From Brachypodium distachyon (Eukaryota > Streptophyta > Magnoliopsida > Poales > Poaceae): a stretch of 64,000 nt of DNA. Shown piece by piece: positions 1 through 11,348 of this stretch. Position 1 is the first letter of the stretch. Every line of letters begins with the position of its first letter. A program made the position numbers and the translations under genes. The notes below the pieces were generated by a model that was not told the DNA's origin, did not search any database, and was given only the letters and a program-made list of their open reading frames with translations. The DNA is taken from NCBI RefSeq assembly GCF_000005505.3, contig NC_016132.3:51226914-51290913 (forward strand). The letters are read 5' to 3'.

Positions 1-837
1 GAGTTTTCGTGTGTTTATTCTGGAATTTTCCGGTGGTGCTCTGATCCGATCCGAGGCGAGGAGATGGTGAGTGGGGGTCTCGGATTGAAATGGAGGAATC
101 GAGAGAAAGAGCCTCTTCAACTGGGGAGTGCTGTGTGATTTGGGGAAGAATAACTTGTCGTACACGCACGTAGCTCTGCCTAATGGTGTGTCCTTTTCTG
201 CTCCGCTTTTCTTAATCCTTCTCGATCTTCCCCTGCTCTTCCATCCGGTGCTCTTCACGTCTGCTTATTGTCCTAAACTGCCTCAGGTCAAAAAGTCGGT
301 TCATTTTCCAACGGAGCTGGAGAAACTAAAAACCTGGCATGGCAGTACATCACAAATTCAGAAGATAGCAACTTTGGGGTTTTATTTGCTTCGCTAGTTC
401 TACCATATGACTACAATTGTATGTGCTTGAATTAATCATCCAAAAATTAGTGGGGTGTCAGTTAGATCAAGTACATGCGGACTTTGGTCAACGGCCATGG
501 ATGTGTAGCACCGTAGCTGACGAACCGCACTGACTTTTTCCTTCTTTTCCGGTTGCTGCCTGTTCATGAACCAACGCATGGATGTTAGGATGTACGCGTT
601 CACTGAAAGGGACTGCACTGCATTGTCTGCCGTTGACCGCCACGTCTTCCGTGAGATAACTATATGTGCCCGTCTCGAACATCGCATCAATTATCCATCG
701 TTTGTTGTGGACAAAACCGTGGGCTCGCCAAAACCAACGGACAGAGAGAGAGGCTGGCTTTCGGCCAAGGCTAAAACAGTATTTGGTGTCTACCAGCTAA
801 CTGGCTTCTTTGATCCGGTTACTGTTTTTATTGTTTA
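1..837. other. No recognisable gene
   Basis: The first bases resemble the end of a GC-rich 5' exon: an ATG lies directly before a GTGAGT splice-donor-like string near position 64. No continuation into a conserved protein is visible. Short open frames on both strands look random. This may be the edge of a gene whose main part lies to the left of the window. Confidence 0.35.
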
Positions 838-949
838 CTCGCTCCATCCTATATTAAATGATTTAAATTTGCTTAAATGTAGATATATCTATGTTTAAAA
901 AAGTTTAGATACATGCAATAGAAAGTAATTTAACATGAGATGGAGGAAG
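838..949. mobile_element. Stowaway-like MITE (112 bp)
   Basis: The ends CTCGCTCCATCCTATATTAA and TTAACATGAGATGGAGGAAG are imperfect inverted repeats, flanked by TA on both sides (836-837 and 950-951). Length, termini and TA target duplication fit the Stowaway (Tc1/mariner) family of grasses. Confidence 0.8.
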
Positions 950-1891
950 TATTTGTTTCTACGGTAACTTCCAAGCGGCTTGTTTGGAAGTTTCCAGAGG
1001 ATTGTATATTTTGCAAGTTTCCAAATGTCCTCGCTTAAGAATCACTGTGAGGTTGTTTAATCCCTTCTAATAAGGCAGATCACTTCCGTAAGAAAAACAG
1101 TGTGATATTGTGCATCCGAAGAGAAAATGAAAATCGGGAAACTACTGCTGCCAGTGTACTAAACAGAATTGCAAAGGAAGGATCAATATGATAATATCGG
1201 CCGTGCCCGTGCAGCTAGCATCGCACTAGCATCTTCGACGTGAAGGAGAAAAGGATAAAACCGAAGTAGAATCGGTTAGTCTAAACTAACGGATTCGCAA
1301 AAAAAGAAAGCTAAAATAATGAAATAAATCAAAAGTTGTTTCCCGTCAGGCCGTCTAATCTGATCAGAATTAATAAGCGCGAAATAGTATGATGTGTGTA
1401 ACTTCAGTGCACTTGATGCTCAGACGAGGTACCCCATATGAACTCTTGTCAAAATATCAAATTCTTCCGGTGATAAATTGCAAATGGCCTGGTGATACTT
1501 CCGGGAAGATGGAATTTCTATGCCTTTGCGGCGTGTTTGGCAAGGCTCAGGAAAGGGGAGTGAGAGTTTAATCTTAATTTTATTTCCTTCCCACAATTAA
1601 CAGTTTCACAATTACCAGGTTCATAATTAGGGATTTCCTCCCCGGCTTCATTTGGTGAAACGAAACCAACCAAACAACCACAACGTCTCAGGTCTTCGAT
1701 CTCAGAATCTACCCTTCCTCACAGAGTTGCCGATATCGAACACAATTCAGCGGTGGAGCTAGGGAAACAATTCCCGGATGCACAACTTTGACTTTCACAA
1801 AAAATATATGCAATTTCAACCAAAAATCCATGGTCCTGGTTCCCTGTTGCACCATCAAAATCTAGGCATAATTAGCACTAATTTTTTTTGA
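950..1891. other. Intergenic, nothing recognised
   Basis: AT-rich sequence without a supported coding region, RNA gene or clear repeat. Short open frames here have no recognisable domain. Confidence 0.5.
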
Positions 1892-3661
1892 GGTAATAAC
1901 ACCCGCATTACACGAACTTGAGGGTTGCGAGCAATTTCTTACAAGAACTTAAAAAATGGGGCAAACTGGTCCAAAACTTGTATTGCGGGTTCATTGTTTG
2001 TCAAATGCGCTCCGGAGCCGCCACGTGTCTTGCCAGCCTGGCCAAGGTCTCGGTAATTTTTACAGAAAAATCCTTGTTTCCCTACGCTCTTGCGACCCCC
2101 CCCCCCCCCAACATGATTCTTCTTTTACTTTCTTTCTCAAATTTCTCGCGGCCTAACCCTAAATCCATGAATCCCCGACACGTCAAGGTATAGGGCAGCG
2201 AGGTAGAGGGCGGCAGTCGGCGAGGGAGAGGTCGGCAACATGGCCGACATTGGTGAGCCTGGGTTGAGCCGACGTGGTGCTGTCACGGCGGATATATGAA
2301 GAGGTACGGACTGTAATGGAAAATAGGAATAAAACAGGGACATTTTTTCCCAAAATTTCATCTGCCTTGCATTGCCTGGTGTTGGAGCCCAAAACTCCAG
2401 CACCGGGGATGTCGGACACCCCTTTTTTTGGTTCGGTGGAGGGCGAAGGGGATCGCTCCGGCGATCGCCGGAGTGGCTAAGAACACGAAGTGTCGACATG
2501 AGGCTTTACCCAGGTTCGGGCCACCCGGAGGTGTAATACCATACGTCCTGCTTAGAGTTGTATTCACTAGTTTGAGTGTTTACAAGTCCCCGGGGGACTA
2601 GGGTGAATGTTGAACCCTTTGACTGGTGGCATTGGTCCTCCTTTTATAGCCAAGGAGATACCGCAGGTGCCGGCGCATGCAACGCAACACGTTAGTTACA
2701 CGCGTGTCAACGCCACAAGTCTCATTCTACTGTTGATCCTCGCTAGGCTTCATGAAGCGCCCAAACCACTGTTCGTGGTAAATAAAATGAACCGTAGGGT
2801 AGCCGTTGTAGTCTTGCTGAGCAATACTAGACCTGCTGATGTGACTCCTGTCGGTGCATTAAATGCACTGTCTCTGATGTCTTCACTGTTCTGCCATCCC
2901 CACTTGTAGGTCCGAGCACGAGTAGCCGGGAAGCACCCTAGTACTGGCGCCTAGGACGTTGCGGGGGCAGCGTGATGTTACCTTGCCGAGACCAAACTTC
3001 CCGGGTAGCCGCTGCGGTGGATATGTTTCCTACTCTGGATCTTGGTTTTGAAGTTTTCAATGGTGTCAGAGATTTCAACTTCTAATGTGATGGTCTTGCC
3101 AGTGAGTGTCTTCTCGTAACCCCGTTAACTACTATCTCTGGGGTGGATTTCCCGGGTTCGCCCTTCCGGGAAGCCGGCCTTGCGAGACCTCATTCATTGT
3201 GACCCACGCGTCCTGCATCAGTGGGACCCCGTGGGCCACTGATGCGACACCTGGGGATGAGAAATAAATTGTACTTCGATCGCGATGGCTAAAATGAAGA
3301 AATGCAAACCGCCTAAACAACCAACGTGGCAGCCATCGTAGCTAATTCGGACTAATCTGGGTATTAATCACCCGCCTAGACAAGTTTTGGACCATTTGGC
3401 CCCAATTTTCAAGTTCTTGTATGAAGGCCACTGGTGCGACACCTGAGGATGAGAAAGAAATTGTACTTCAATCGCAATGGCTAAAATGAAGAAATGCAAA
3501 CCGCCTAAACAACCAACGTGGCAGCCAGCGTAGCTAATTCGGACTAATCCGGGTATTAATCACCCGCCTAGACAAGTTTTGAACCACTTGGCCCTAATTT
3601 TCAAGTTCTTGTATGAAATTGCTCACGCGCTTCAAGTTTATGTACCACGGGTGTTATTACC
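1892..3661. mobile_element. Mutator-like inverted-repeat element (1.77 kb)
   Basis: The left end (1892 to about 1981) and the right end (about 3572-3661, reversed) match over roughly 90 bases, beginning GGTAATAACACCCG and including CAAGAACTT and TGGTCCAAAACTTGT. Long terminal inverted repeats of this kind are typical of non-autonomous Mutator-like elements. The interior is not a transposase. It holds a poly-C run (about 2097-2110) and a stretch (about 2376-3135) resembling grass LTR sequence, with the common TTTACCCAGGTTCGGGCC motif. The right end carries an internal tandem duplication. Flanks are T-rich and no clean 9 bp target duplication is visible. Confidence 0.65.
3234..3617. repeat. Tandem duplication, two 192 bp copies
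   Basis: Copy 1 is 3234-3425 and copy 2 is 3426-3617. Both begin GGCCACTG and end TTCTTGTATGAA. They differ at only a handful of bases. The unit covers most of the right terminal repeat of the surrounding Mutator-like element, so the end of the element was duplicated in place. Confidence 0.9.
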
Positions 3662-3802
3662 TTTGTTTTTACCCTCGTGCCAGTGCACCAGGTACTCACC
3701 ATGTAGTTTCGCCCCTGACACAATTCATATTACTAAACTCTTTCTTATGTCTGGGAGGACCAAAGGTTCTCCTTATCTTGCACCCAGGACGATTTAAGGG
3801 AA

Positions 3803-4356
3803 GAAATTGCACAAACCACTCAACTTTGATCACCTTGTTGCGGAGAACACCTACTCGACGTCGTTTTTGCGCAAAACACATACTATTCATCTAATCTGTT
3901 GCAGATAAGTCCTCTAACCCGAGTTTTAGCTTGTTAACGAGGTTTTCTGACCGAAAGGACCCACCCATCAGTGCCAAGCTGGCAGCTCCGGCTTGCCGGC
4001 GTGGAGCGGGTCGGGTTTGAGATGAGTTTTAACTGATTTTTATTTGACATTGTTGAATCAAACTTAGTGTCCATGAAAGAAAATAGATCGAGACATCCTA
4101 GTTTGAATTAACAATGTCAAATAAATTTCATTTAGAACTCAGCTCGAACCCGACCCGCTCCACGCTGGCAAGACCGAGCTGCTAGCTTGGCACTGACGAG
4201 TGGGTTCCATCGGTCAGAAACCTTGTTAACTAGCTAAAACTCGGATTAGGACTTATATGCAACGGATAAATAAATAGTAGGTGTTTTGCGCAAAAAAACG
4301 TTGAGTGGGTGTTCTCCGCAACAAGGTGACCAAAATTGAGTGGTTGGTGCAATTTC
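3803..4356. mobile_element. Foldback/MITE with about 250 bp inverted arms (554 bp)
   Basis: The left end starts GAAATTGCACAAACCACTCA and the right end finishes as its near reverse complement, GAGTGGTTGGTGCAATTTC. The match continues inward over most of each arm (for example GAACACCTACT against AGTAGGTGTTTTG, and GAGCGGGTCGGGTTTGAG against its complement). The centre is a short AT-rich loop around 4060-4100. TAAGGGA occurs just outside both ends (3795-3801 and 4366-4372), suggesting a Mutator-type target duplication with a slightly misplaced right boundary. There is no coding capacity. Confidence 0.75.
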
Positions 4357-4479
4357 ATCGGAACCTAAGGGAACCAACAAATTCCCCGTGACGACGCACG
4401 CACGTTTGACTAAAAAACCTAGTTCTGTTACAAGTTCCTGTCGCGAACAATAGTTTTAAGCAATGTACTATTCAGCTAA

Positions 4480-5118
4480 GGCCCTGCTTTGAGGCCCGTT
4501 TTGGGATCCAAAGCCGTGGCATTAGTTTTTTTTTTTTGAGGGGGGGCCGTGATATTAGTCGGAGCCAAAAAAAATCCTGCCGAGGCCCAAAAACATGCAT
4601 TGTTGGCTGGCCGTTTTGATCTAGCCCAAAACTCCCGCAAGTGTTTGCGAAGCTCTCGAGGCCTGGAAGATTGGGGACGGAGCGAGAGGAAAGAATTCGG
4701 GGACGAAGCGGGAGACGGCCGACCTCGCCGCCGGCAACGGCAGAACCCAAGAATCGCGGCGCGAGGCGGAGGCATCACCCTGAGCTCCAGTCGCTACGTC
4801 CGAGATCCAAGCCACCTACGCAGGCGCCAAGCTGCCGCCGTCGTCCCCGGGGCTTCAAGCGCTTCCGCCGTCATCCACGGGCTCCAGGCTGCCGCCCCCA
4901 TCCTCGACCACCTCCTCTGGTAAATCTCATCTTCCTAGTTCCATGGCTGTTACTGCTGCTGCTCTTGTCCTATCGCTGTCTGGAGTCTGGATCTGCAATA
5001 CTCGCCCAATACTTGCCAAACAGCTCTCGCCCGGGGAAGGAAAATACGCATGGATTCGGTAAATTACAAGGATAAACAAATACGGCTGTAGATAATTTCT
5101 TGATTCCCAAGCGGGGCC
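4480..5118. mobile_element. Harbinger/Tourist-like element with GC-rich cargo (639 bp)
   Basis: The termini GGCCCTGCTTTGAG and CCCAAGCGGGGCC are inverted repeats flanked on both sides by TAA (4477-4479 and 5119-5121), the 3 bp target type of PIF/Harbinger elements. The interior from about 4640 to 4920 is strongly GC-rich, with open frames on both strands. It looks like a captured gene 5' fragment rather than a transposase. No protein family was recognised in the cargo. Confidence 0.6.
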
Positions 5119-5942
5119 TAAGAAAAGTATTCCGTATTTTACTAGTGTATTTATTTAAGGATATCTAAGTGGCCCAACTAATCCTTAATCCACTTACCGT
5201 AGGCTGTAGGGCTAAACTTCTGCCTTTGGCCGAAGTTTTTTCTTTTTTTGAAGGCAAGCTGTTGTTGACCCAACGTCCCAACCCAAGAGCCCATCCACTT
5301 CTGCCTTATTCAACTCGTCCGGGCGGGTGGTCATGTACTATTTGGCCCACCAGAACACCTTCCGAGTTCCGACCCCGTGGCTCTCTCTCGTGAACTGCTC
5401 GACTCGACCGCCGCCGCAGCGGGCAGCGCCACCCACTAGTCCGCTGCCGCCGCCGGCCACCCCGTCGCTGCCCGAACCTTCCCCCAGGACCCAGCCATCA
5501 CTCATCCTCCCGCAGTCCCGTACCCCTCTCCCCAGTCGGCCAGGCGCCGCCGCAAGCCTCTGCTCTCCCCGATTTGTGCATCGCCGGCGCCGTTGAAGGA
5601 GGAGCCAGCCGTCGCCTACTCGCCTGCCGGTGCTTCCACTCCATCCATTTCCGGCCGGTAAATATTTTGCTTCGTTTCCGTTTCTTGCAAACTAATTTAC
5701 AGCCCGTGCAGCGACCATCTCCTTGGCGCCACCTGGCTGAGGTCTCCGCCGCGGCCATCTCGCTGGTTCAATTCTGCCGGTGGCTTTGGCGTCTCTGCTT
5801 CTACTTATCCGTCCACGAACCGACGAGAAGAGCTGCTGCGCATCAGTGGAATCGGAAATTGTTTAGCATACGTACCAGTAATTCAGTGAACTACAAACAA
5901 GCCGAACATGCCCCCTTCTTTTTAGCTTCTGGACGAGCTCAC
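5119..5942. other. GC-rich non-coding or gene-fragment sequence
   Basis: From about 5390 to 5790 the sequence is C-rich and codon-like, and GTAAATATTTTG at about 5659 resembles a splice donor. This is the look of a grass gene 5' exon or a captured fragment. No conserved domain or continuing exon was found, so no gene is called. Confidence 0.35.
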
Positions 5943-7016
5943 GGGCCAGTTCTTTTCGGCTTCTAAGACAGCTTTTAGCTCCACGGCAGCCGAAGTCAAA
6001 AAGAACTCGATTTCAACTGGCTTTTAGGAGCAGCCCAACCCTCAAAATCTTTCATATGAGAAAAAGCTGGCTGCCAGCTTCCTGGCCTTCTGTAAGATCC
6101 CACCTTTCTTTGCCCCAAAAGAGTACTCTAATTACACGAAAAATCCCACCTTTCCTTTTCTTTTTCTCCCGTAGCCCCTCGCGACCTTCTGCTATCTCCT
6201 CTCCTCCAGTGGCGATTGGGGATCCTCCACCGCCGACGCCGGCGCCGCTCGCCCGCCCTCCCCCGTGACGGCTCGCCCGCCCGTGCGCCCGCCTCTCTCC
6301 ACCGCGTCCACCTGTCCCAACTCCTCTCTTCTCCTTCCTCTTGTCTTGTACGCGCAAGGAACGTACAGAGCCGCCGCCGCTAGAATCCTTACTGCGCCGT
6401 CGCCGTAATCCATTTCCGCTGGCCCGCCAAAAACCATGTGCCAACAGTGGGGACTCCGAATAAGTGCCGCTGCTGCCTAATTGCGGGTCACTGCCGTGCC
6501 TGCTGCGCGAAATCGTGGAGTGAGAGGCAAGCCTTTTTTGGAGATGGGGTTCTTGATTTTGCGTGCGCGGATTGAGATTTTTCCTATGGATCACGATAGA
6601 TTGGAGGAATCAATCTGGTGTTAGAAGAGAAAGTAGTTGTGAATTTTCTGGTGTAGAACTGAGCTTGGGATCTTCTTCGGTAGCCAAGGATGCGAACTTC
6701 AATATCATTCTTTCGTTTAAAAGGTTCTTGTTGAAAAGGAGGAAAGATTGTATGGCACGACGGCAATTTTGTTTTTGTAATTTCTGCAATATACGCAAGT
6801 TTGTATTTTTTTTTTGCAGTTTTCAACGAACAAAGGACGATAACCATATTTTGTTTAAGGGCATTATAGACCTTTCATTATCAAACATAGTAAATAAGCT
6901 CAGCGATGGAAGCCAAAAAGAACTGGACTATAGCTTCTCACTGGCTTCTCCTCACCATGGTTTCTATGGGTAGAGAAGCTAAAGTAGGAGAAGCTGAAGC
7001 TAAAAAAAACTGGCCC
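5943..7016. mobile_element. TIR element carrying GC-rich fragment (1.07 kb)
   Basis: The left end GGGCCAGTTCTTTTCGGC is mirrored at the right by ACTGGCCC at 7009-7016, and by AGCCAAAAAGAACTGG slightly inside it (6911 onward). Both ends are rich in AGAAGC and GCTTCT motifs. The interior contains a GC-rich block (about 6180-6480). No transposase and no clear target duplication were seen, so superfamily assignment is open. Confidence 0.5.
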
Positions 7017-8512
7017 TATAGGTTCCAGGCGGCTGAACCTGAAAAGAAGAGAAAATTTTCCACAAGCTGCTACTAGAAGCCCAACTCAAATCATGTGTAA
7101 AAGGAGCTGCCAGGAGGACCAGTGTCTGGGGCTTCAGGCTTCTGAACACACTCTTTATGAAATTACCAAGAGGACACATCGTATTTACGGAGGAAATACC
7201 ACCGACAAGTGATCCCAAAAAACGCTCCAGTTTCCAGTTTCCCATCGTCCCGAACACCCCCGATCTCTCGCCGTTCGTCTCGTTGGGGTCAGTGCCGCCG
7301 CCCGGACTGGGATCCGGTGCCCTGCCAGAGGCAGGTCACTCGGTGCCCTGCCCCTCTCCATCCACCGTCCATTCCTATCTGACGGACAGCAACCTCTGCA
7401 TTCAAACAACGAGGCACATGTACGGAACCAGAGATTCATTCCCTTCTGTATCACCGCCACGACCATCTCCGTCCTCCCAACCGGCACCGCCGCGGCCGCA
7501 ACTCCCATCTCCGACCGCCTCCGTTCCTCCACTCTCTCCAAGCCGTCCCCGCCGACCTCCTCCTCTCCCACCCCCTCTCCTCCTCCGCCCACCTCTGCCT
7601 CGCCGCCCCCATCCTCGCCTGCGCCCGCCTCTTTTCCCACTCCCGAAGCCTCCTCTCCCGCCTCCTCGTCCCCCGGTCACCACCCCCACCTCGCCGCGTG
7701 ACCTGTCTCTGGCAGGGCACCGGATCCCAGTCCCCGCCGCCCTCCCCACCTCCTCTGTCCACGCCGCCCTCCCCATCTCCTCCATCCGCGCCGCCCTCTC
7801 TGCTCCGTCCGGCCCTTCTTTGCTCCCTCGTCTCTCCCACATCTCCCCATCTAGGGTTGCAGCGCCGCCACCGTCCCCCTGCCGGCGCTGGATCCAGTGG
7901 CTCGTCGCCGGCCGGCAGGAGCAAGCCGCTATCTTCCTATCCTCCCTCACCGCTGGTCGAATCAAGAGGACCCGCCATCTCCCCGCTCCCCACCTCGACT
8001 CGCTTTCTCCAGTCAGAATCGCCGCAAATCTGCCGCCTCTTCCTGCCGGACTAGCTTGCCCAGTCAGTGCAAACTTTTTCTGATTGTTGTTGATTTTTTT
8101 TCCAGAGAATTAGGAACCGAAATTTTGGTTGGATCGAACAAATTTTTGCTGTTAAATGGAAGAATTGCTTGTTGTTGTGCCATTTCTGAATTTCTGATGA
8201 TTTTAGTTATGTGGTTATCTTTGCAGCAATGATTCTCCAAATCTTTGTTTGGTAATGGCTTGGTAGATACTGAACACTTGATAACTGGATCTGAGTACAA
8301 CAATGCGAAACTGTGATTTAACAGTAGAGATCAATTAGCATGACATGATGAATCAAAGTGCATTGTGGACTTTTCCTGTAACAAGCTGAAATTCTAAAAG
8401 CCGAAAAGAAGGCAACATCACAGTTTCTAGGAGCTTCCCCAGGCAGCAGCTTCACTGAGAAATTCAGCTGAAGCTGGCTTCTAAAGAAGCTCAAGCCGAA
8501 AAGAATGGGGCC
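7017..8512. mobile_element. Related TIR-like segment with C-rich cargo
   Basis: The right end (8466-8512) reads AAGCTGGCTTCTAAAGAAGC, then AAGCCGAAAAGAATGGGGCC. That is the inverted form of the left end at 5943, so the whole 5943-8512 stretch may be one larger or nested element. Both internal right ends are followed by TATA. The interior 7250-8050 is extremely C-rich and proline-coding in one frame, and contains a pair of 36 bp inverted repeats. Boundaries on the left are uncertain. Confidence 0.4.
7304..7733. repeat. 36 bp inverted repeat flanking a C-rich block
   Basis: Bases 7304-7339 (GGACTGGGATCCGGTGCCCT, continuing CTGCCAGAGG) recur as their reverse complement at about 7699-7733, with one or two mismatches. 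The roughly 360 bases between are almost entirely C and T on this strand. Confidence 0.85.
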
Positions 8513-8703
8513 TATATCTGGTTGGCCGGGTCGGTTACTAACTAGTGAACTACATACAGAAATCCATTTCATCTACTATCACAATTTCACTACCTATCTC
8601 CTTAACTTATTGGCATTTGACTCAGACTAATTCTAGCTGTGGTGGTGGAATCAGAATGGTATTCACTTCATAGCTGTTTCATTTTCAGTTGATTTAATTA
8701 CTA

Positions 8704-8814
8704 CTCCCTCCGATCCTAAATTGGTGTCGAAATATTACATGATCTAGACACTTTTTAAGAATAGACACATCCATATTTGGGCAAATTTGAGACAAGAATT
8801 TAGGATCGGAGGAG
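8704..8814. mobile_element. Stowaway-like MITE (111 bp)
   Basis: Begins CTCCCTCCGATCCTAAATT and ends with the inverted form TTTAGGATCGGAGGAG. TA duplication at 8702-8703 and 8815-8816. It lies about 280 bp upstream of the frataxin start codon. Confidence 0.9.
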
Positions 8815-9095
8815 TAGCTTTTAGCTGAAATCTTTAGATATGAAGGTATTATAGATGAGTACTAGATTATTACATGTTTGCAAACATTGTACACATGGAT
8901 GCTAGTTTGCATGGCAGCTGAAAAATCTCATGGCTAGAGCTGTTCTTTTGTGTGAGCTAACCCTTTTAACCTTTTGGTGCACATAATTACCCTTTTAATG
9001 AAATGTGGGCCTTGACCCTGCTAATTTCAAATGCATCACCAGGTTCAGAGGAGGGGCTGAATCGCCCTGCCCACCTTGCAGCCTGACCGGCAGCG

Positions 9096-10996
9096 ATGGC
9101 GTCTCGGAAGCTTCTCCTTGGCATCAGGACGGCAAGGCGATTCAGCTCTCGTGCCCCCGTACTCCTCTCGGCCCCAGCCATCCTGGGAACCTCCACTGCT
9201 AGCTCCCCAGCTGCTGCCGCCACGTCGAAGCCGTCAGGCAGATCACCGTGGGTGCTGCTCTTCTCTTCTAGGGCCTTGTCCTCGACGATTCCGTTGCAAC
9301 AGGCCGCTGGAGATGCACCTGTCACACCCGCGGTGGACCATACGTTTGTTTCTCGTCCTTTCAGCTCCTTGTTATTTACTCAGCATTTGCGTTTTTGTAT
9401 CGGTTCTAAGTATATTTTGCGCATGTAAAAAATATATGAGAAAAACATAAAGTTTTACATCCATGGAAGATCGTAGCACATTTCTGTTGTTAGTTTGTGC
9501 TGTCTTGCTGTTGCTACCATGAACCCTCAGACAAAGCCTCAGAGGCTTCGTCAATATAGTGGGTAACTTTGGTAGTTTAGAATAGACCGCAGTTGCTAAA
9601 GTAAATAAATGTGCATCAAAATAGTAATATGTGGAAAGTTACACTAGCTATGGATAAAAAATATTCGAGAAGTTTATGTCAAAATATGTGCTATTGTTAT
9701 GATTCATACATTTTTCATTTGTTTTGGTAATATTGTGCTCATTTGTTGGATGCTTTGTTAGTATGTTATGTACTTCGATTATTGACTAATGCATTTGTGT
9801 GCATTGAACAGGTCGGTAATGCCAGAAGATAAATTCCATAAGTTAGCAGATGAGACGATACATTATTTGCTTGACAAACTTGAGGTGATGGCTTCCTTGA
9901 CAAGTTCTTAAAATCGTAGCACTTTATTGGAAGCCTCACAAAGACATGTAAATCAGTCCGGTCTCTATCCTTGGCTAATATTATTCTTGCTGGCCCTGTT
10001 TTAGGAATATGGTGATTCTCAACAGATGGATGGCTTCGACATAGACTATGGGGTTAGTTACATTGAAGTGTCACATATCTTTCACTATTTTGCATATTTG
10101 TATGCATTGGATTACTGAAACTATTCTCTTCATTTCTGACATTTTAGAATCAAGTTCTGACATTGAGGCTAGGCGATCTTGGGACTTATGTTGTAAATAA
10201 GCAAACACCAAACAGACAAATCTGGCTATCTTCACCTGTGAGGTATCATCGAATTGTCATATCTGCTTATATGTTACTGTTAGGTACTTGAATTTGAGCA
10301 GTGTTACCGTATTTGCAATAGTTCAACATTTCTTTCTTTCAGTTAGCTTCGCTATTAGTACACTGGTAGTGGTTGTCAAAGATAGTTTACCATCATTGGG
10401 ATACAAGTCTGGTGGATATGAATCTCCAATATGTAAAAAAAAAATCCTCGTCGGGCTGTCACCTCGTGAATTTAAAGGGTGACGATTCAAAATCTGACTT
10501 TTGATCCGATAAAAAATGAGAAGCTGACTTTTGATCCGGTAGAAATAAAGGGAATCTGACTTTTGATCGGTAGAAAAAAAAGGAGAATCTGACTTTTTGA
10601 TCGGTAGAAGAAAAAAGGGAGAATATGAATTTTGATCCGGTAATTTTTGATTCTTATCCAGTATGTATGCACTTCTTTTTATCTGGCTTTAAATCTGTAT
10701 ATGCTTGATCTCATCATAAGATCGTACCTCGAAAAGATTATGCTTGGATGTTGAAGTGTGTTTAAATTTATAGATCTTCTGATGTATATATTATCCAAAA
10801 GCTTCTCAATCTTGATTTGGTACTCATGTCAATTCTTATCTAAAGGTGGTCTATATATGTTTGCAGCGGCCCTTCTAGGTTTGATTGGGATGCAACAACC
10901 AATAGTTGGGTGTACCGGCGGACTGGAGCAAACCTTATGCAACTTCTGGAGAAGGAGGTCGGTGAGCTCTGTGGCACTCCAGTAGAACTTTCATAA
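9096..10996 (+). CDS. FH: Frataxin, mitochondrial
   Basis: Frataxin is the mitochondrial iron-binding regulator of Fe-S cluster assembly and a haem-pathway factor. Exons: 9096-9343, 9812-9884, 10005-10052, 10148-10242, 10867-10996. All junctions are GT-AG and in phase, giving 197 residues. Residues 1 to about 75 are rich in Arg, Ser and Ala with few acids, a mitochondrial transit peptide. The frataxin fold follows: an acidic first helix ([17 protein letters not shown]), then [34 protein letters not shown] and SGPSRFDWD, all conserved family signatures. The start is the first ATG of the open frame. An AATAAA lies near 11153. Intron 4 carries a short minisatellite. The gene converges on the EF-hand gene, with about 350 bp between stop codons. 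Confidence 0.96.
10494..10655. repeat. Minisatellite in frataxin intron 4
   Basis: About five diverged units of 30-35 bp carrying CTGACTTTTGATCCGGTAGA followed by an A-rich spacer. Units start near 10494, 10524, 10556, 10589 and 10624. It is entirely intronic. Confidence 0.85.
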
Positions 10997-11348
10997 CAGC
11001 TCCGGGAAATGGCATCTAGCTAAGTTTGATGGACCATATGAAACTTCGAGGAAGTATGGATGAGATAAGGCCTTGCAATAATATGTTTAGTCTTGCCGAG
11101 GGAAACCAAAAGAAATGTCATGTTGCATATTTGCTCACTTATTTGGATTTTGGAATAAATGTTTGCCCTTTGCCAACAACATGGTAGCAATCAAGACATG
11201 TCTGTTTTAGTCAATTGTACGATTGAACTGGTCTGAGTTTGTATTGTTTACTGACTTCTGCATGTGCATACTCAGGGTCTATGTAGCATGGTCAGTAGGG
11301 CAGATGCACAGAAACACAATAGATCTATAAATCAAGACAAATGGTTTA

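Noticed and set aside
4549..5075. Overlapping GC-rich open frames
   Set aside because: Lie within a TIR element, open on both strands and without recognisable domain. Treated as cargo, not a gene.
7157..8083. 308-residue Pro/Ser-rich open frame
   Set aside because: Arises from an extreme C-rich tract that is open in several frames on both strands. No signal, domain or splice context.
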